DNA of 64,000 bases, taken from NCBI GenBank assembly GCA_022695795.1, contig MU404066.1, positions 541,814-605,813 on the forward strand, in the 5' to 3' direction. The DNA is from Biscogniauxia marginata (taxonomy: Eukaryota > Ascomycota > Sordariomycetes > Xylariales > Xylariaceae). The stretch's first letter is position 1. The number at the start of each line of letters is the position of its first letter. Positions 1 through 10,396 of the stretch are shown here, one piece after another. Below the pieces are notes generated by a model. The model was given only the letters and a program-made list of their open reading frames with translations. It was not told the DNA's origin and did no database searches. Position numbers and translations under genes: made by a program.

Positions 1-1277
1 CTTGATACATGTCCTCACATTATGATGGTGTTGATATCAGCTATGACGGTTATCGTGAGGCTCTAGACTATTTATTGCCTTTGCGTTAATAGCAAGAAGT
101 CCCTACCAGTCATCGCAAAGAGCTGAATAGGATTTGATGGCTCTGGGTAGAAACGGCTAGTTAGTAAATTCGACGTTGCATTGCTTCTAGCGGGCAGTGG
201 CTATGCCTTCCTTTTCATGTGAGACTATGATGCCATCGTCAGGAGGTTAGGGGTTTTAGTTCACCCCCAATACTAGTAGTATTCCCCCGTCTAGAACGGC
301 CCCTGAAGATGGTAAACCTCCAAGAACGTCTGTACGACTTTATACATTTCACTCCAGGTACAAGCTAATATATGTGCGACTCAGCACTGTCGCGTTAGGC
401 TAGCCCGGGAGATCGAGCCCCCTTGTTCTCTTCAACTTCCTATCCAGATATGGATGGCTTACAACATGCTAGACCGCTATAACGTGATGATTTAGCCCCG
501 GTCCTTAAGGCTTAGTACAGGCTGTTAGCCTCCCAGCCTTACGAGTTGGCTGATCATGTGGCAGATAGACATATAGATAGGGGGGTCTCCAGTGAGGACC
601 TAGGCTGCTAGGGTTGGATACATACGGCGGCGTGATCGGATCAGCAATATCTCGGGCACTGTTTGGCAATGTGCTAATGGCACTTGGCCTGCTAGATCGT
701 CATGATACTGCATTGATATCTCCTTAAGATGAGAGGTACATTGGTCATTGATAGGTGTAAGGAGAGCTTGCTTCTCCTTCCAATGCCTAGTGGACAAACC
801 GTAGAGGAAGTGAGAGAATATATAGACAGGTGCCTTTTGTAGGCACAGGCACGTAAGGTACCTAGTAATTACCTAGGTAATTATACGAGGTATACTTGCA
901 CTAGACAGGTCAAGAGGTCTTAATGAGCTCTTTCTGTAGGTACCCAGACACAGTTGTCGTAGGCAAGGCAGGTGAGGTCCCTGTGGTCTTTGGTGAGTAC
1001 CGACCTGGTAGGTGCGTACCTTGTAGTGCCTGCAAATGATAAGCGATAAGAAGTGTTATCGTTATCAGCGAGGCGACGCGCGCGATAAGTCATTCAGCGC
1101 CTTATTGTTGCCTTGTACCCTAGTTTGCATACAGGAACCTTCTCCATAAACGAACCTCACTCCATCGACAGCAGTCGCATCAAGGATCTTTCATCGCTCT
1201 TTATTTAGCCACAATACGCCGAAACCGATTTCCTCTCTAAACACCACCGCAGCTAACTTCGGAGCAGATGGTCCAGA
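1..1277. other. left-edge intergenic region
   Basis: No convincing coding sequence. The only long reading frame (600-797, minus) has no recognisable feature. From about 840 to 1020 there is a cluster of TAGGTA/TACCTA words of the kind scattered through the window's intergenic DNA. The last 200 bases are probably the promoter and 5' leader of the following SAGA gene. Confidence 0.6.
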
Positions 1278-2805
1278 ATGGCTACTGGAGGGGAAGAACG
1301 GAAAGGTATTCTCGCATTTCAAGTGCATTGTCTGCTAGGCTATCCGGAGCCATGTATGCTAACCCATAGCCCAACACCAGGTCTCGACGACGAGGGTACC
1401 ATCAACGTCGCCTCGAACAAGGTTGCCAAAGACAGACCTAATGCGATTATCAAATTAAAAAAACCGGTACCGAAACACACGAAACCTGGAAACTGGAGGG
1501 ATGGCAGTGTCGCCGATGGTATGTCGCATTTGATTGTGCACTGTCCATTGCTATATGACGTGAATACAGACTGACTGTATAGATAGATGACAAGAAGACC
1601 AAGAAGACAGAAAGCCCCAGCGCCATGTCCGGCGCGTCGTCCCCCAGCCCCGTCGTCAACCCATTAGACGAAAATGCGCGCGAAACCTTTGCGACCGGAC
1701 GACCGCTCGAGGACAGCTTGAACCTCCAGCAGTGTAAACACTGTAAGAAAGGCATTATAAGAACCGCCGCCAAGGTCCACATTGCCCAATGCTTAAAGAT
1801 CAAGAAGGAGAAGGCACAGCGCAAGAAGGAGGCGCGGGAGGCAAGGGAACGAGCAAAAGAGCAGGCCCGAGAGGAGGAGGCCCGGAAGGCCGACGAAGAT
1901 GGAGATGCCAGGATGAACGACGACAGCGACGATGATGACGAAGGATCCCCCGAGAAGAAGGGGAGGGCATCCAAGAAGGTTGGGGGCAAGAAGCCGGATG
2001 GCGAGCCGAAAGGCAAAAAGCGCAAGGCCGACGCAGATGCCGACAAGGGGCCCAAGAATAAGAAGAAGAAAGAGGAGCCAAAGCCAAAGGTTCCCAAACC
2101 TAAAGGTAATTTATAGATGCCTCTACGATGCTGCATCACGGGCTAATAGTGCGTCTCTATTCAAAGGGCCTGTCGACGTCGAGAAGCAATGTGGTGTGGT
2201 GCTACCGAACGGACAGCCATGCGCACGATCGCTCACCTGCAAAAGCCATAGCATGGGAGCCAAGCGTGCCGTCGCCGGTCGGTCACTTCCCTACGACATG
2301 TTGCTCGCGGCATACCAGAAGAAGAACCAGGCGAAACAACAGAGTACGTGCGACGAAATGAACAAGCATTCCCCGTTGCCCTACCTTGACTGACAACTAT
2401 ACAGAAGCCGCGCTAGATGCTAATGCACCTCTGGAGGACGACGACGAGGCTAATGCCGGTCCTGTCGATTCTGACGAGGAGACGGCAGCGGTTATGGGGG
2501 CCTTAGCTCGATGGAACCCACAGCCGGTCCTCCCACAGCCCATTTTTGCGCCTATCAAACGGACGTACCAGCTCGCGCGCCTACACGAACAACTGCAAAC
2601 GGCAACTAATGGCGGGCGTACCAATATCTTTAGGGTTGTAGGTTTCGGGGCCCAGAAACTAGGGGACAGTCACCACGATGTCGGCGTAGATGCGCCAGGA
2701 GAGCCAGATATATCCATGGTGGGTAGCACGGGCGTGAGACGGTCATCTAGCTTTAGCATGCAGGCGGGCGCCTCACGACGACCGTCGGTAGCGAGTCGGG
2801 CATAG
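1278..2805 (+). CDS. SGF73: SAGA complex subunit Sgf73 (SCA7/ataxin-7 family)
   Basis: Predicted subunit of the SAGA histone acetyltransferase/deubiquitinase complex; in this family it anchors the deubiquitinase module. Exons: 1278-1518, 1587-2105, 2167-2343, 2405-2805, giving 445 aa; the frames join cleanly at GT-AG sites. Recognised by an N-terminal zinc-finger-like segment [20 protein letters not shown], a long Lys/Glu-rich basic-acidic stretch, then the SCA7 domain with Cys and His ligands ([18 protein letters not shown] followed by [11 protein letters not shown]). The C-terminal exon carries the WNPQP motif and a Ser/Arg-rich tail. The conserved [20 protein letters not shown] block lies at the end of the first exon. 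A further in-frame 75-nt intron (1306-1380, ending ACACCAG) is likely, because its translation does not resemble the family; splicing it would give 420 aa. Start ATG 1278 is the first in frame. Function is by family; confidence in identity is high. Confidence 0.9.
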
Positions 2806-4053
2806 GATGCCAGCGAGCTCTCGACAATAGGTGCCGTGAAACCTCAACAATAGGGTTGCAAGGATGATGCTTTTTAAACGGAATGGCTAGGCGCTTATCA
2901 GGAATTAGGAAATATACCACTTACACGGAGTAGGGCCAGACAGGCGGCTTTTGGGCGTTTGGGATTGGCCTTGGGCGAACAAATCGTGGCGGGTTAGGCA
3001 TCGTTGGATCTCGTCCGTCAGTCCACTTTTGCTACCTCAATGCAGAGAAGCCTTGGCACCGTTGTGGCCGGGGTAAGCCAGAAAACGGGGTTTCCTACCA
3101 GCACGGACCCAAAGTTAGGATTCCATATCGGTATGTGATGGCACACGTGTCAGTCGACGACGACGGGGACGACGTGGAACCAGCACACCTAGCCACTCGA
3201 AAGGGGGGCATCGGTTCCAGTGCTATTTATTGAGCATACACCGTCCTCCATCCTGCGTCAACGCAACGTGCGCGTAGTCCGTGGCCAAATTTTTGTTGTA
3301 TACCCCCCAGCTTAGCATAGGACGCTCGAGACACCCTCTGGCCTGCCAACCCTAGACCGACCCGAAATCCCTTTCAGCTCCCAATTCAGCGGTAGGGTTT
3401 CGGTGCGAGCGGCAAGGCAGGTTGGGTACGGGTACGGGTAGGTATGTGCCTAGGTATACCTACACTGCTTTCCATAGCTGCATGTTGACAAGTCTATAAC
3501 CGGCAATGACATCACCTGAGTTTGTACGGGGACCCCCTTTGACACTATTTACAGAAAGGCTCGCCGCGCGGACCCTTTAGACCCATATCCAACTCCTCAG
3601 CTTTTCCCATAGGTTCCTCACCAACCAAACGCATGTGTGCTACTTTGGATGGTCCAATAGTATGGCAACAAATATCACGCCTATACCTTGGTTCCGTGGG
3701 ACGTGTCCGGTTCTATCAGTCATTCATTGAGCCTTCCTCTGCCCTCTTGGCTCACTCGCATGTGCTATACAACATACCAGGTCATTATCCTTACATATGT
3801 ACCTAGTGTAGTCGATGTGCTTCCTGTGCAGCGTCCGACACCTAGCCTCACTAAGTTTGGCGGTGGCGGCAGCTCGATTCCGGTTGGTATTTGACCGCTC
3901 ACAGGGCCCTCGCCTTGTTTTGAACCCACAATGTCGTCCTCTCCGCCCGTGTAAAAGGGGGGTTCGGTCGAGTCAGGTTGGACACCTCGCTTTGATATAA
4001 ACAAACTCCTTCTTTTCCTCCCGTTCTTCACCTGAAGAAGGCTCGAACCCACC
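2806..4053. other. intergenic region upstream of carrier gene
   Basis: About 1.25 kb between two plus-strand genes. It holds a GGTA/TACC cluster at about 3425-3470 and, close to the next gene, an eight-codon upstream ORF (3931-3954, ATG TCG TCC ... GTG TAA). The word GATATAAAC near 3994 could be a weak TATA-like element. No supported gene. Confidence 0.5.
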
Positions 4054-5919
4054 ATGTCGTCCAACGGCAACTCCTCCGCGTCGACAACCAGCCATCTACT
4101 CCCGGCCCTGCACCACGCCCTCTCTGGCTCTACCGCCACCCTCATATCGACATGCACTCTCTACCCTCTTTCTCAAGTGATCACACGTCTTCAAGCCCAG
4201 CGCCAGCTCCGCCGCGAGGGCAAACTCGTTCCCGGCGTTCACGGTCCCGACCCACCCTCATCACTAGAAGATCAGACACAACACCAACGTCGACATGGGC
4301 AGCAACAAAGAGAATACGCCGGCATCGTCGACGCTTTTCAGAAGATCTGGAGTTCCGATGGCGATGGCGGGCTGAAAGCGTTCTATACTGGCCTGGTTCC
4401 CGATGCAGCCAAGTCTGCCTTGGACTCTTTCCTCTTTTTTTTATTCTATGAGTGGTTTCGCGGCGCGCGGCTCTCCAAGAGGGGCGTGCGCGGGAAGCAT
4501 GCTATGCTAGGCGCACTGGAGGAGCTGGCCATCGGTATCGTGGCGGGGGCTTGTGCGAAGGCCCTGACCACGCCCATCGCAAACATCGCCTCCCGAAAAG
4601 AGGCGGCCAACATGGCGAATGTCGAGACGGTACCGGGCGAGATCAACTTTCGTGAGATAGTGGCTAGAATTAGGAAGGACAAAGGCGTCGGTGGACTCTG
4701 GTCTGGTTATTCGTCGAATTTATTGTTGACGCTGAATCCGAGCATGACCTTCTATCTACAGGAGTTCCTGAAGGGTCGGGTCTCCGAAAGGAGAGGACGT
4801 GATCCCGGAGCGGGGATGACCTTCCTGCTCGCCGCCACGAGCAAGGCCATCTCTACCCTGATGACCTATCCGTTACAGGTGGCCAAGACAAGGCTGCAGG
4901 CCGGCATCCCGATCGAGCTCCCGATCGACCCGGAGCCACTAAGCCGGCATCGTCAACTGTCTGTTGAGATCTCGCCAACAAGCACAGTGTCCCCACACCA
5001 ACAATTTGACTTCGACAGGGAGGCAGAGCGCAAGCTGAACGCAACTCGAGCCGTTCAGAAATTTGCCCAGCAGAGCGTCTTCGGGACCATGGCCCAGTTA
5101 GTCCGGAATGAAGGCTGCGGCTCGTTATACGACGGTCTCCGAGGCGAGCTGCTCAACAGCTTCCTCGGCCACGGCACTACCATGGTGGTTAAGGAGGTAA
5201 TGCACCGGCTCCTGTTTAGGTTTTACTTCTTCGCCCTAGGGATCTTGGCCGAGCTCCGACAGCGGCGGGCGAGCAGACAAGGCAGCAATGCACCAGAAAT
5301 ATCTCCAGAAGTGTCGCCAGAAGCGTCGCAAGACGTGTCAACACCGCCGCCATCAGCACCTGCACCAGAACTAGCGCCAGCAATACCACCACCAGTGGCA
5401 TTACCAGCGCCGCCGTCACCGCCGTCGCCGACGCCGGCGTCAACGTCCCCACCAGCATCAGAGCATTCGCCGGTATCAACCCCCCCATCGACACCAATAT
5501 CGACTCCCGCCCCAGCTCCCGCGCCGATCCCCGCGCCGGCTCCATCGACGGCTCTAGTAACAGCTCCAGTAACGGCTCCCGTGGCGGGACCACCCGCACT
5601 ACCGCCATCCTCCCTACCGATACCGATCCCTGCATCATCCCTGCCGGTACCGATACCCACGCCGTCGCCAGCGCAGATACAAGCCGAGGCCCCTACGAGA
5701 GTTATCAGCCCGGCGCAGATACAGGGACGGGCGCCGTCGAAGATCCCGCTGCCGAAGCCGGCGGCCCCGCAGGACATCCCCGTCGGCCTGCGCTACCGCC
5801 TCGAGTGGGACGAGAACAGGAAGCGGCGCGGCAGCAGGCGCGGGCCGGACTACGGCGTCAACGTCGTCGCTAACCTGATCGACGGTACGCACAGGGGGCT
5901 GAATAGGGATCGCAACTGA
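4054..5919 (+). CDS. peroxisomal-type mitochondrial carrier family protein with long proline-rich tail
   Basis: Single-exon gene, 621 aa. Residues about 15-400 form a mitochondrial carrier (SLC25) domain with three repeats, marked by LYPLSQVITRLQAQ (repeat 1), TPIANIASRKEAAN (repeat 2, degenerate) and TYPLQVAKTRLQAG (repeat 3). The pattern, with weak signatures in repeats 1 and 2, resembles the Pmp47/Ant1 peroxisomal adenine-nucleotide carriers, which exchange ATP and AMP across the peroxisomal membrane for fatty-acid activation; this assignment is inference. Residues about 410-570 are Pro/Ala/Ser/Thr-rich low complexity, followed by a charged segment (RYRLEWDENRKRRGSRRG) up to the stop. Carriers are normally about 300-400 aa, so the tail is unusual. 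Start ATG 4054 has a good context (acccaccATGt) and begins just before the first membrane helix. Confidence 0.85.
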   Translation: MSSNGNSSASTTSHLLPALHHALSGSTATLISTCTLYPLSQVITRLQAQRQLRREGKLVPGVHGPDPPSSLEDQTQHQRRHGQQQREYAGIVDAFQKIWSSDGDGGLKAFYTGLVPDAAKSALDSFLFFLFYEWFRGARLSKRGVRGKHAMLGALEELAIGIVAGACAKALTTPIANIASRKEAANMANVETVPGEINFREIVARIRKDKGVGGLWSGYSSNLLLTLNPSMTFYLQEFLKGRVSERRGRDPGAGMTFLLAATSKAISTLMTYPLQVAKTRLQAGIPIELPIDPEPLSRHRQLSVEISPTSTVSPHQQFDFDREAERKLNATRAVQKFAQQSVFGTMAQLVRNEGCGSLYDGLRGELLNSFLGHGTTMVVKEVMHRLLFRFYFFALGILAELRQRRASRQGSNAPEISPEVSPEASQDVSTPPPSAPAPELAPAIPPPVALPAPPSPPSPTPASTSPPASEHSPVSTPPSTPISTPAPAPAPIPAPAPSTALVTAPVTAPVAGPPALPPSSLPIPIPASSLPVPIPTPSPAQIQAEAPTRVISPAQIQGRAPSKIPLPKPAAPQDIPVGLRYRLEWDENRKRRGSRRGPDYGVNVVANLIDGTHRGLNRDRN

Positions 5920-6524
5920 AGCAAATCCGTCAGGGGGGAGGGGTACGATTGGGAAGCTGGCTTGGGTAGACTCACCGTCGCTCGGTGGTGGTGTTGGTTG
6001 TTCATGGGAAAGGTGGTGACGTCGTGCCCCTGGAGGTTTTATCACCTTCTTCATGGTTATGAAATGATGCAGATGAGGATCGGAATGTTTTTAGTGTCGA
6101 TCAACGTGTGTATGGATTGGGATAACTGAGGCAAATGTGTACGTATAACGCATATATTAACAACCCTTGTATGAACATTATATATATTTACAATACGTAC
6201 GGAGCTGTGGCGTTTTAGAGACCTGCCAATAAAGAAGAGAAAAAAAGGGGGGGACAACTACAGAGATACCAGTCAGTCACGGCGGTGGAGGGAGGTGCTG
6301 ACTGATCTGGCAATGCTTCTTCTATTACTTTTAATGGTAGATGCGTTTATTCCGCTATCGCCTTACCTCTTGTTTTGTTGCCTTAATCTAATGGTCGATT
6401 ATATTGATTTTTTTGTTTCGTCTCTCGTATCTTTCCGTGTCCCGGCCGCCTATGCTATATACTAACTATATCATCATCACGTCTGCTGAAATGTGACTAT
6501 GAAAATTCAATGCCAGTATATTTT
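5920..6524. other. convergent intergenic region
   Basis: 3' sides of the carrier gene (plus) and the NOSIP-like gene (minus). AT-rich, with no supported coding sequence; presumably the two 3' UTRs. Confidence 0.5.
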
Positions 6525-7853
6525 TCAACACTGGAAAGCGACACCAGACTTTCGAACCTGATTGGCGCCACCGGCCGAGAACCCGGTGCCCTCGCTCCGG
6601 AGCTCGACCAGCCCCGGCCGGATCTTCTCCTTCCCTTTCTTCTCCTTGCTCTTCTTCTTGTCCCTTTTCCTAATTTTCTTACCGTTTTGGTCGGTTCCGT
6701 CTTCCGCGTCGCCGTCGTTGTTCTTGTCGTTGCTGCTATCGTCCCTGTCGACGAGGTCGGCGTCGCATACGTAACATCGTAACTCGTCTGCGCCGGCGGC
6801 CGGGGCGTGCGGGTCGAAGCCTTTGGCCGGCCGCATGAACTTGTCGACGCAGCTCCGGCACATCACGTGGCCGCAGGGCTTCGCCAGCATCGCCTTCGAG
6901 GAGTTGCTTAGCACTTTCTTGCACGATGGACACACACGCACTGCCCGGTGGTGGTCCGCACCACGCCTATCCCCCTTCTCATCTTCCTCCTCAGCGAAGC
7001 GAACTGTCACCAGCGTATGCAACGAGTACGTGTGCGGCTTCTCTTCGGATGAGGCCGGACACACGAGCGTAGTCTTGGCCTTCTTAGTCACATTGTGCAG
7101 CGTATCTTTGATGTTGGAGGAGGGCGTGATCGAAGGTGTCCAGAACGACGGCAGAGTGGGCTTAGCTGCCTTCTCTTCGTCCATGGCCTTGCGTGCCTTT
7201 GCCCGGTCCTCAGCGGCGATGCGGAGGATCTCATCATCATCAATTTCGAATTTCCGCTTGCCGGTGCGGGTTCCTCCGTCGCCATTGGTGTTGATGTTGG
7301 TGTCTCCTGTAGTGGTTGTACGATCTATTATCGTCGTCGTCGTCGTCGTCGTCGACCAATCGCCCGGCTTCGGAGTCGTAATCTTCGTAGTAGTAGAAGT
7401 ATTGGGGCGGGGCAAGGAGGTGGCGGGGCCCAGGCCGCTCTGGATTATCTCGAACTCGCGGACGGCGCGCTCGTGCTCCTCGGCGTCGCGGCGGGCGCGG
7501 TCCTCGCCGACCTCGCGGCGCTCGTGCTCGCGGGCGCGCTCGAGCCGGCGGATCTCCTGCTTCTGGGCTAAAATGTTGCTCAGGGCGCACTCGCGGCAGA
7601 AGACGTCACCGTGTGCGCACGAGACCGGGTCCCGCGCGATCTCGAGGCATAGGCGGCAGGCGGAGAAGCTGAGGAAGCTCTCGCGTGTCAGGCGTGCGCT
7701 GGCCGAGCCCCAGGACCGGCTGGCGAGCTCTCGCTCGTGCGAGGTGAAGACGGCGCGCGAGGTGTTTCGTTTGCCTGGGGGGTTGGTTAATATTTTGTTA
7801 GTCAAATCGGAAGAAGGGAAAAGGGGTAGAAGAAACAAATAGTCTGCTGGTGC

Positions 7854-7891
<38 letters not shown>

Positions 7892-7938
7892 AGTCTTAGT
7901 AGCTAGACATAAGTGCAGGAACACTTACTGTGGGACAT
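6525..7938 (-). CDS. NOSIP: NOSIP-like RING/U-box protein
   Basis: Two exons, 7938-7929 and 7774-6525 (minus strand), 419 aa. The 10-nt first exon (ATG TCC CAC A) splices across a 154-nt intron to give MSHSKRNTSRAVFTSHER, the conserved NOSIP N-terminus; without that exon there is no proper start. Cys/His pairs of a split U-box/RING follow: CRLCLEIARDPVSCAHGDVF and FCREC near residues 35-65, a charged coiled-coil stretch of Glu and Arg, a low-complexity Thr-rich region, and a second RING-like block at about residues 280-370 (CPSCKK, CGHVMCRSC, CYVCDADL). The family are nuclear E3 ubiquitin ligases; animal members bind nitric-oxide synthase and are found with spliceosomes. The C-terminus is Lys-rich. 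Divergent from tafazzin, with a 471-bp shared upstream region. Confidence 0.88.
7857..7887. repeat. (AG)n microsatellite inside NOSIP intron
   Basis: About 15 AG units within the single intron of the NOSIP-like gene; on the transcript it reads as CU-rich. Confidence 0.9.
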
Positions 7939-8409
7939 TGGTGATATTAGGATATTCAAAATAGAAGAGAGGGTTTATAGCTCGGACAGACAACTAGAGA
8001 TAAGTTGCTGTAGGTCGGTACGGAAAACTACACTTCACGTACGCGGGTAAACAGGCTACATACATAATTATGGAGAACATATACATATTTAGTACATATA
8101 ATACGGATTAGGTGGGTACTTACTACATAAGGTACTTACTTAATACTTATACACTAGGTGCATTAAAAATAAGAATAATCCCGTGTCTCCATAGGTATTC
8201 CCCACACCAACTCGTTCCTGACTAACCTAATTAACCTCTTTTCTCTTAGCCGTGATGGTGCTTCTCTCTGATCCTCACGCGCATCGCTCAACCTCAACAT
8301 GTAGCCCTAATACGTTTCCTTCTTATAAATCCCGGGCCTTATTCTCTAGACGGTGTACTTTGAGGGCGCTGTGCAATTGGGGACTTTCATAGCGCCCGAA
8401 GACGTTGAT
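7939..8409. promoter_or_regulatory. divergent promoter region NOSIP-like / TAZ1
   Basis: 471 bp between two divergent start codons. On the plus strand CTTATAAATC (about 8324-8333) is TATA-like and lies about 80 bp upstream of the tafazzin ATG. The middle is AT-rich with TACTTA and TAGGTA-like words. Confidence 0.45.
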
Positions 8410-9713
8410 ATGTCGCAGCCCCGTCCCAACAAGCTGTCATTACAGCAGCCAAGCCTACCATGGCGCATGACCTCATCCTTGGTCATGGGTCTCACGGGCT
8501 CGCTTTCGAGGGGTTTCCTATACGGGTTGAATTCCGTCGAAGTCGTCGGCTTGCAGAGATTCCTGGATATCTTAGACCAGAGAGAGGATATCGAGAAAAG
8601 GCAGAGGGGTCTCATCACGGGTAAAAGCCTCACTCCACATCTCAATGCCATGACATGCGAACTAATTCCACCTTTTAGTTTCGAACCACATAAGCGTGTG
8701 AGTGAGCGGTACCCGCCGCAGACTTTGTTAGTCGGTCCCGAGCTTGACGTGTTGTATGTGTGCGAATAGACTCGACGATCCTCTCATGTGGGGAGTCCTA
8801 CCGTTGCGGTATGCATTCAACCCGTCGAATCATAGATGGGGTTTAGGCGCCCACGATATATGTTTCAAGAACAAGTGAGAGGCTTCATTCCCGTCACCGG
8901 AGCACAACTTACACCATGGTCAGACTCCTCGAGTCTTTCTTTTCTTTCGGCCAAGTCCTGCCCACTCACCGGCTCCAATATTCGCCCCATGGGGGCCTGT
9001 TCCAGCCCACCGTCCCACAGGCTATCCGGCTCCTATCTTCCCAGCCCTCTGTTGGTCTTCAGCCCGGCGAAGAGACGGATGATCGTCATGACTTGGGAGA
9101 CCCCTTCACCTCGGGTGGTCTGACATTTACTACAACCGGCATAGATAGGCACATTGCGCCGTCTGTCTACGCCCGGAATCGGCATAGCTGGGTTCATATC
9201 TTTCCCGAAGCCTGCGTTTATCAGAATCCCAGCATGTTCCTGCGATATTTCAAATGGGGCTTTTCTCGGTTGATACTGGAGAGCGAACCCATGCCAGATG
9301 TCCTACCTATGTTCATCGACGGTACGCAACGCATAATGCCCGAGGATAGGGGCTGGCCTCGTTTCCTGCCCCGCTTTGGTATCAGGTTTCGCATGGCGTT
9401 TGGTGAATTACTAGATACCGAAAAGACTTTCGGTGACTTGCGCACCCGGTGGCAGGAACTAGTTCGCAGAGAGAAACGAGTGCTAGCGGTGGGGGAGCTG
9501 ACAGACGAACTAAAGTACGGAAAGGAGGCCGTGGACCTGCGCATTGAAGTGGCTAGGCGGATCCGGGATGAGATATTGAAGGTCAGGAGAAGCTTGGGAT
9601 ATCTCGATGAAGAACCGCCAGGGTTCGAGTTGGCAGAAACGTGGGCCAAAGAGTCCGCAAAGACCAAGTTCAAGAGCAATGTGGATGACAGTCTTGTCAG
9701 CAAGCAGGAATGA
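8410..9713 (+). CDS. TAZ1: tafazzin, monolysocardiolipin acyltransferase
   Basis: Predicted mitochondrial transacylase that remodels cardiolipin. Exons 8410-8620, 8679-8697, 8770-8874, 8924-9713 give 374 aa. The HX4D acyltransferase motif SNHISVLDDP is assembled across three exons: the 19-nt second exon encodes SNHIS and the third adds LDDP. Other family blocks are SLPWRMTSSLVMG near the start, LPLRYAFNPSNHRWGLGAHD, SFFSFGQVLPTHRL, GGLFQPTVPQAIRLLSS, a WVHIFPEACV substrate-binding motif, RYFKWG, LILESEP and FIDGTQ. The start at 8410 (MSQPRPNKLSL) is the first ATG in the frame. Introns are 58, 72 and 49 nt. Neighbouring NOSIP-like gene is divergent. The C-terminal 80 residues are charged and less typical. 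Confidence in identity is very high. Confidence 0.95.
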
Positions 9714-10396
9714 GTCAGCAGTGCCGAAAAACAAATCAGCATAGATTTAGACGAGGTATCCGTACTGTAGTCTAACATAGGCGGATACCTAGGTAGTTTG
9801 GCAGCTGGATAAACTAATACATGTCGATTTACTACTTCTACCCAGTGATACAGCTCACCTTAAGCCCTCCTAAGGACCTCCCTACCTAGGCATATGAGAT
9901 ATCGGTCTTTAGGGGTCTGTTAGGTCTACACGAACTTAGGTATTTTTCAGTCGAGCATGGCCAACAAACTGGGCATGGTCTGTGAACAAATCACCGCGGC
10001 CACTGTCACGTACAAGATAGCGAGTATCAGGGTATTGAGTGCGTCGATTTCATGAACTATTCCTCCGTGAAAACCATAAATATAACACAAACGTCTATAA
10101 CACGAGCTGGATCGCACCCTGCCAAACGCCATCCCGGATTATGCTCGCACCCCTTATTTCGTGAAAAACCTTGACGTGTTTTAGACGTCGAGAATAATGC
10201 TTTGCTATGCCTCTGGTGTGGTCGAATCAGGGCGGGAAGTACGAGAAACCATTAAACAAAAAATATCATCCCAGTTCCCCAAGCATCTTCTTGAGAGGGG
10301 AAGGGTTCTGCATTCTTCCTGAGAAATACCGCCCTCCCTTCCCCGTGATTGCTACGCTGCATGTTATCCCCTAGCATAGCCAGACTACTGCCACTA
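9714..10396. other. convergent intergenic region
   Basis: 3' flanks of tafazzin and the PHO85-like kinase. TACCTAGGTA-type words occur at about 9775-9895. No supported gene; the short frames here have no recognisable feature. Confidence 0.5.

Noticed and set aside
600..797. 65-codon minus-strand frame at the left edge
   Set aside because: Short, no recognisable domain and no supporting splice partner.
1450..2139. 229-codon minus-strand frame opposite SGF73
   Set aside because: Mirror of the Lys/Glu-rich SGF73 exon; Ser/Phe-rich with no family marks.
5223..5777. 184-codon Gly/Ala-rich minus-strand frame
   Set aside because: It is the complement of the carrier's proline-rich tail and has no independent evidence.
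6823..7842. 339-codon plus-strand frame opposite the NOSIP-like gene
   Set aside because: Composition mirrors the G+C-rich minus-strand exon; the minus-strand protein has conserved domains and this one does not.
8353..8409. N-terminal extension of tafazzin
   Set aside because: The extension begins with GTG, which is not a normal start in fungi; first ATG is 8410.
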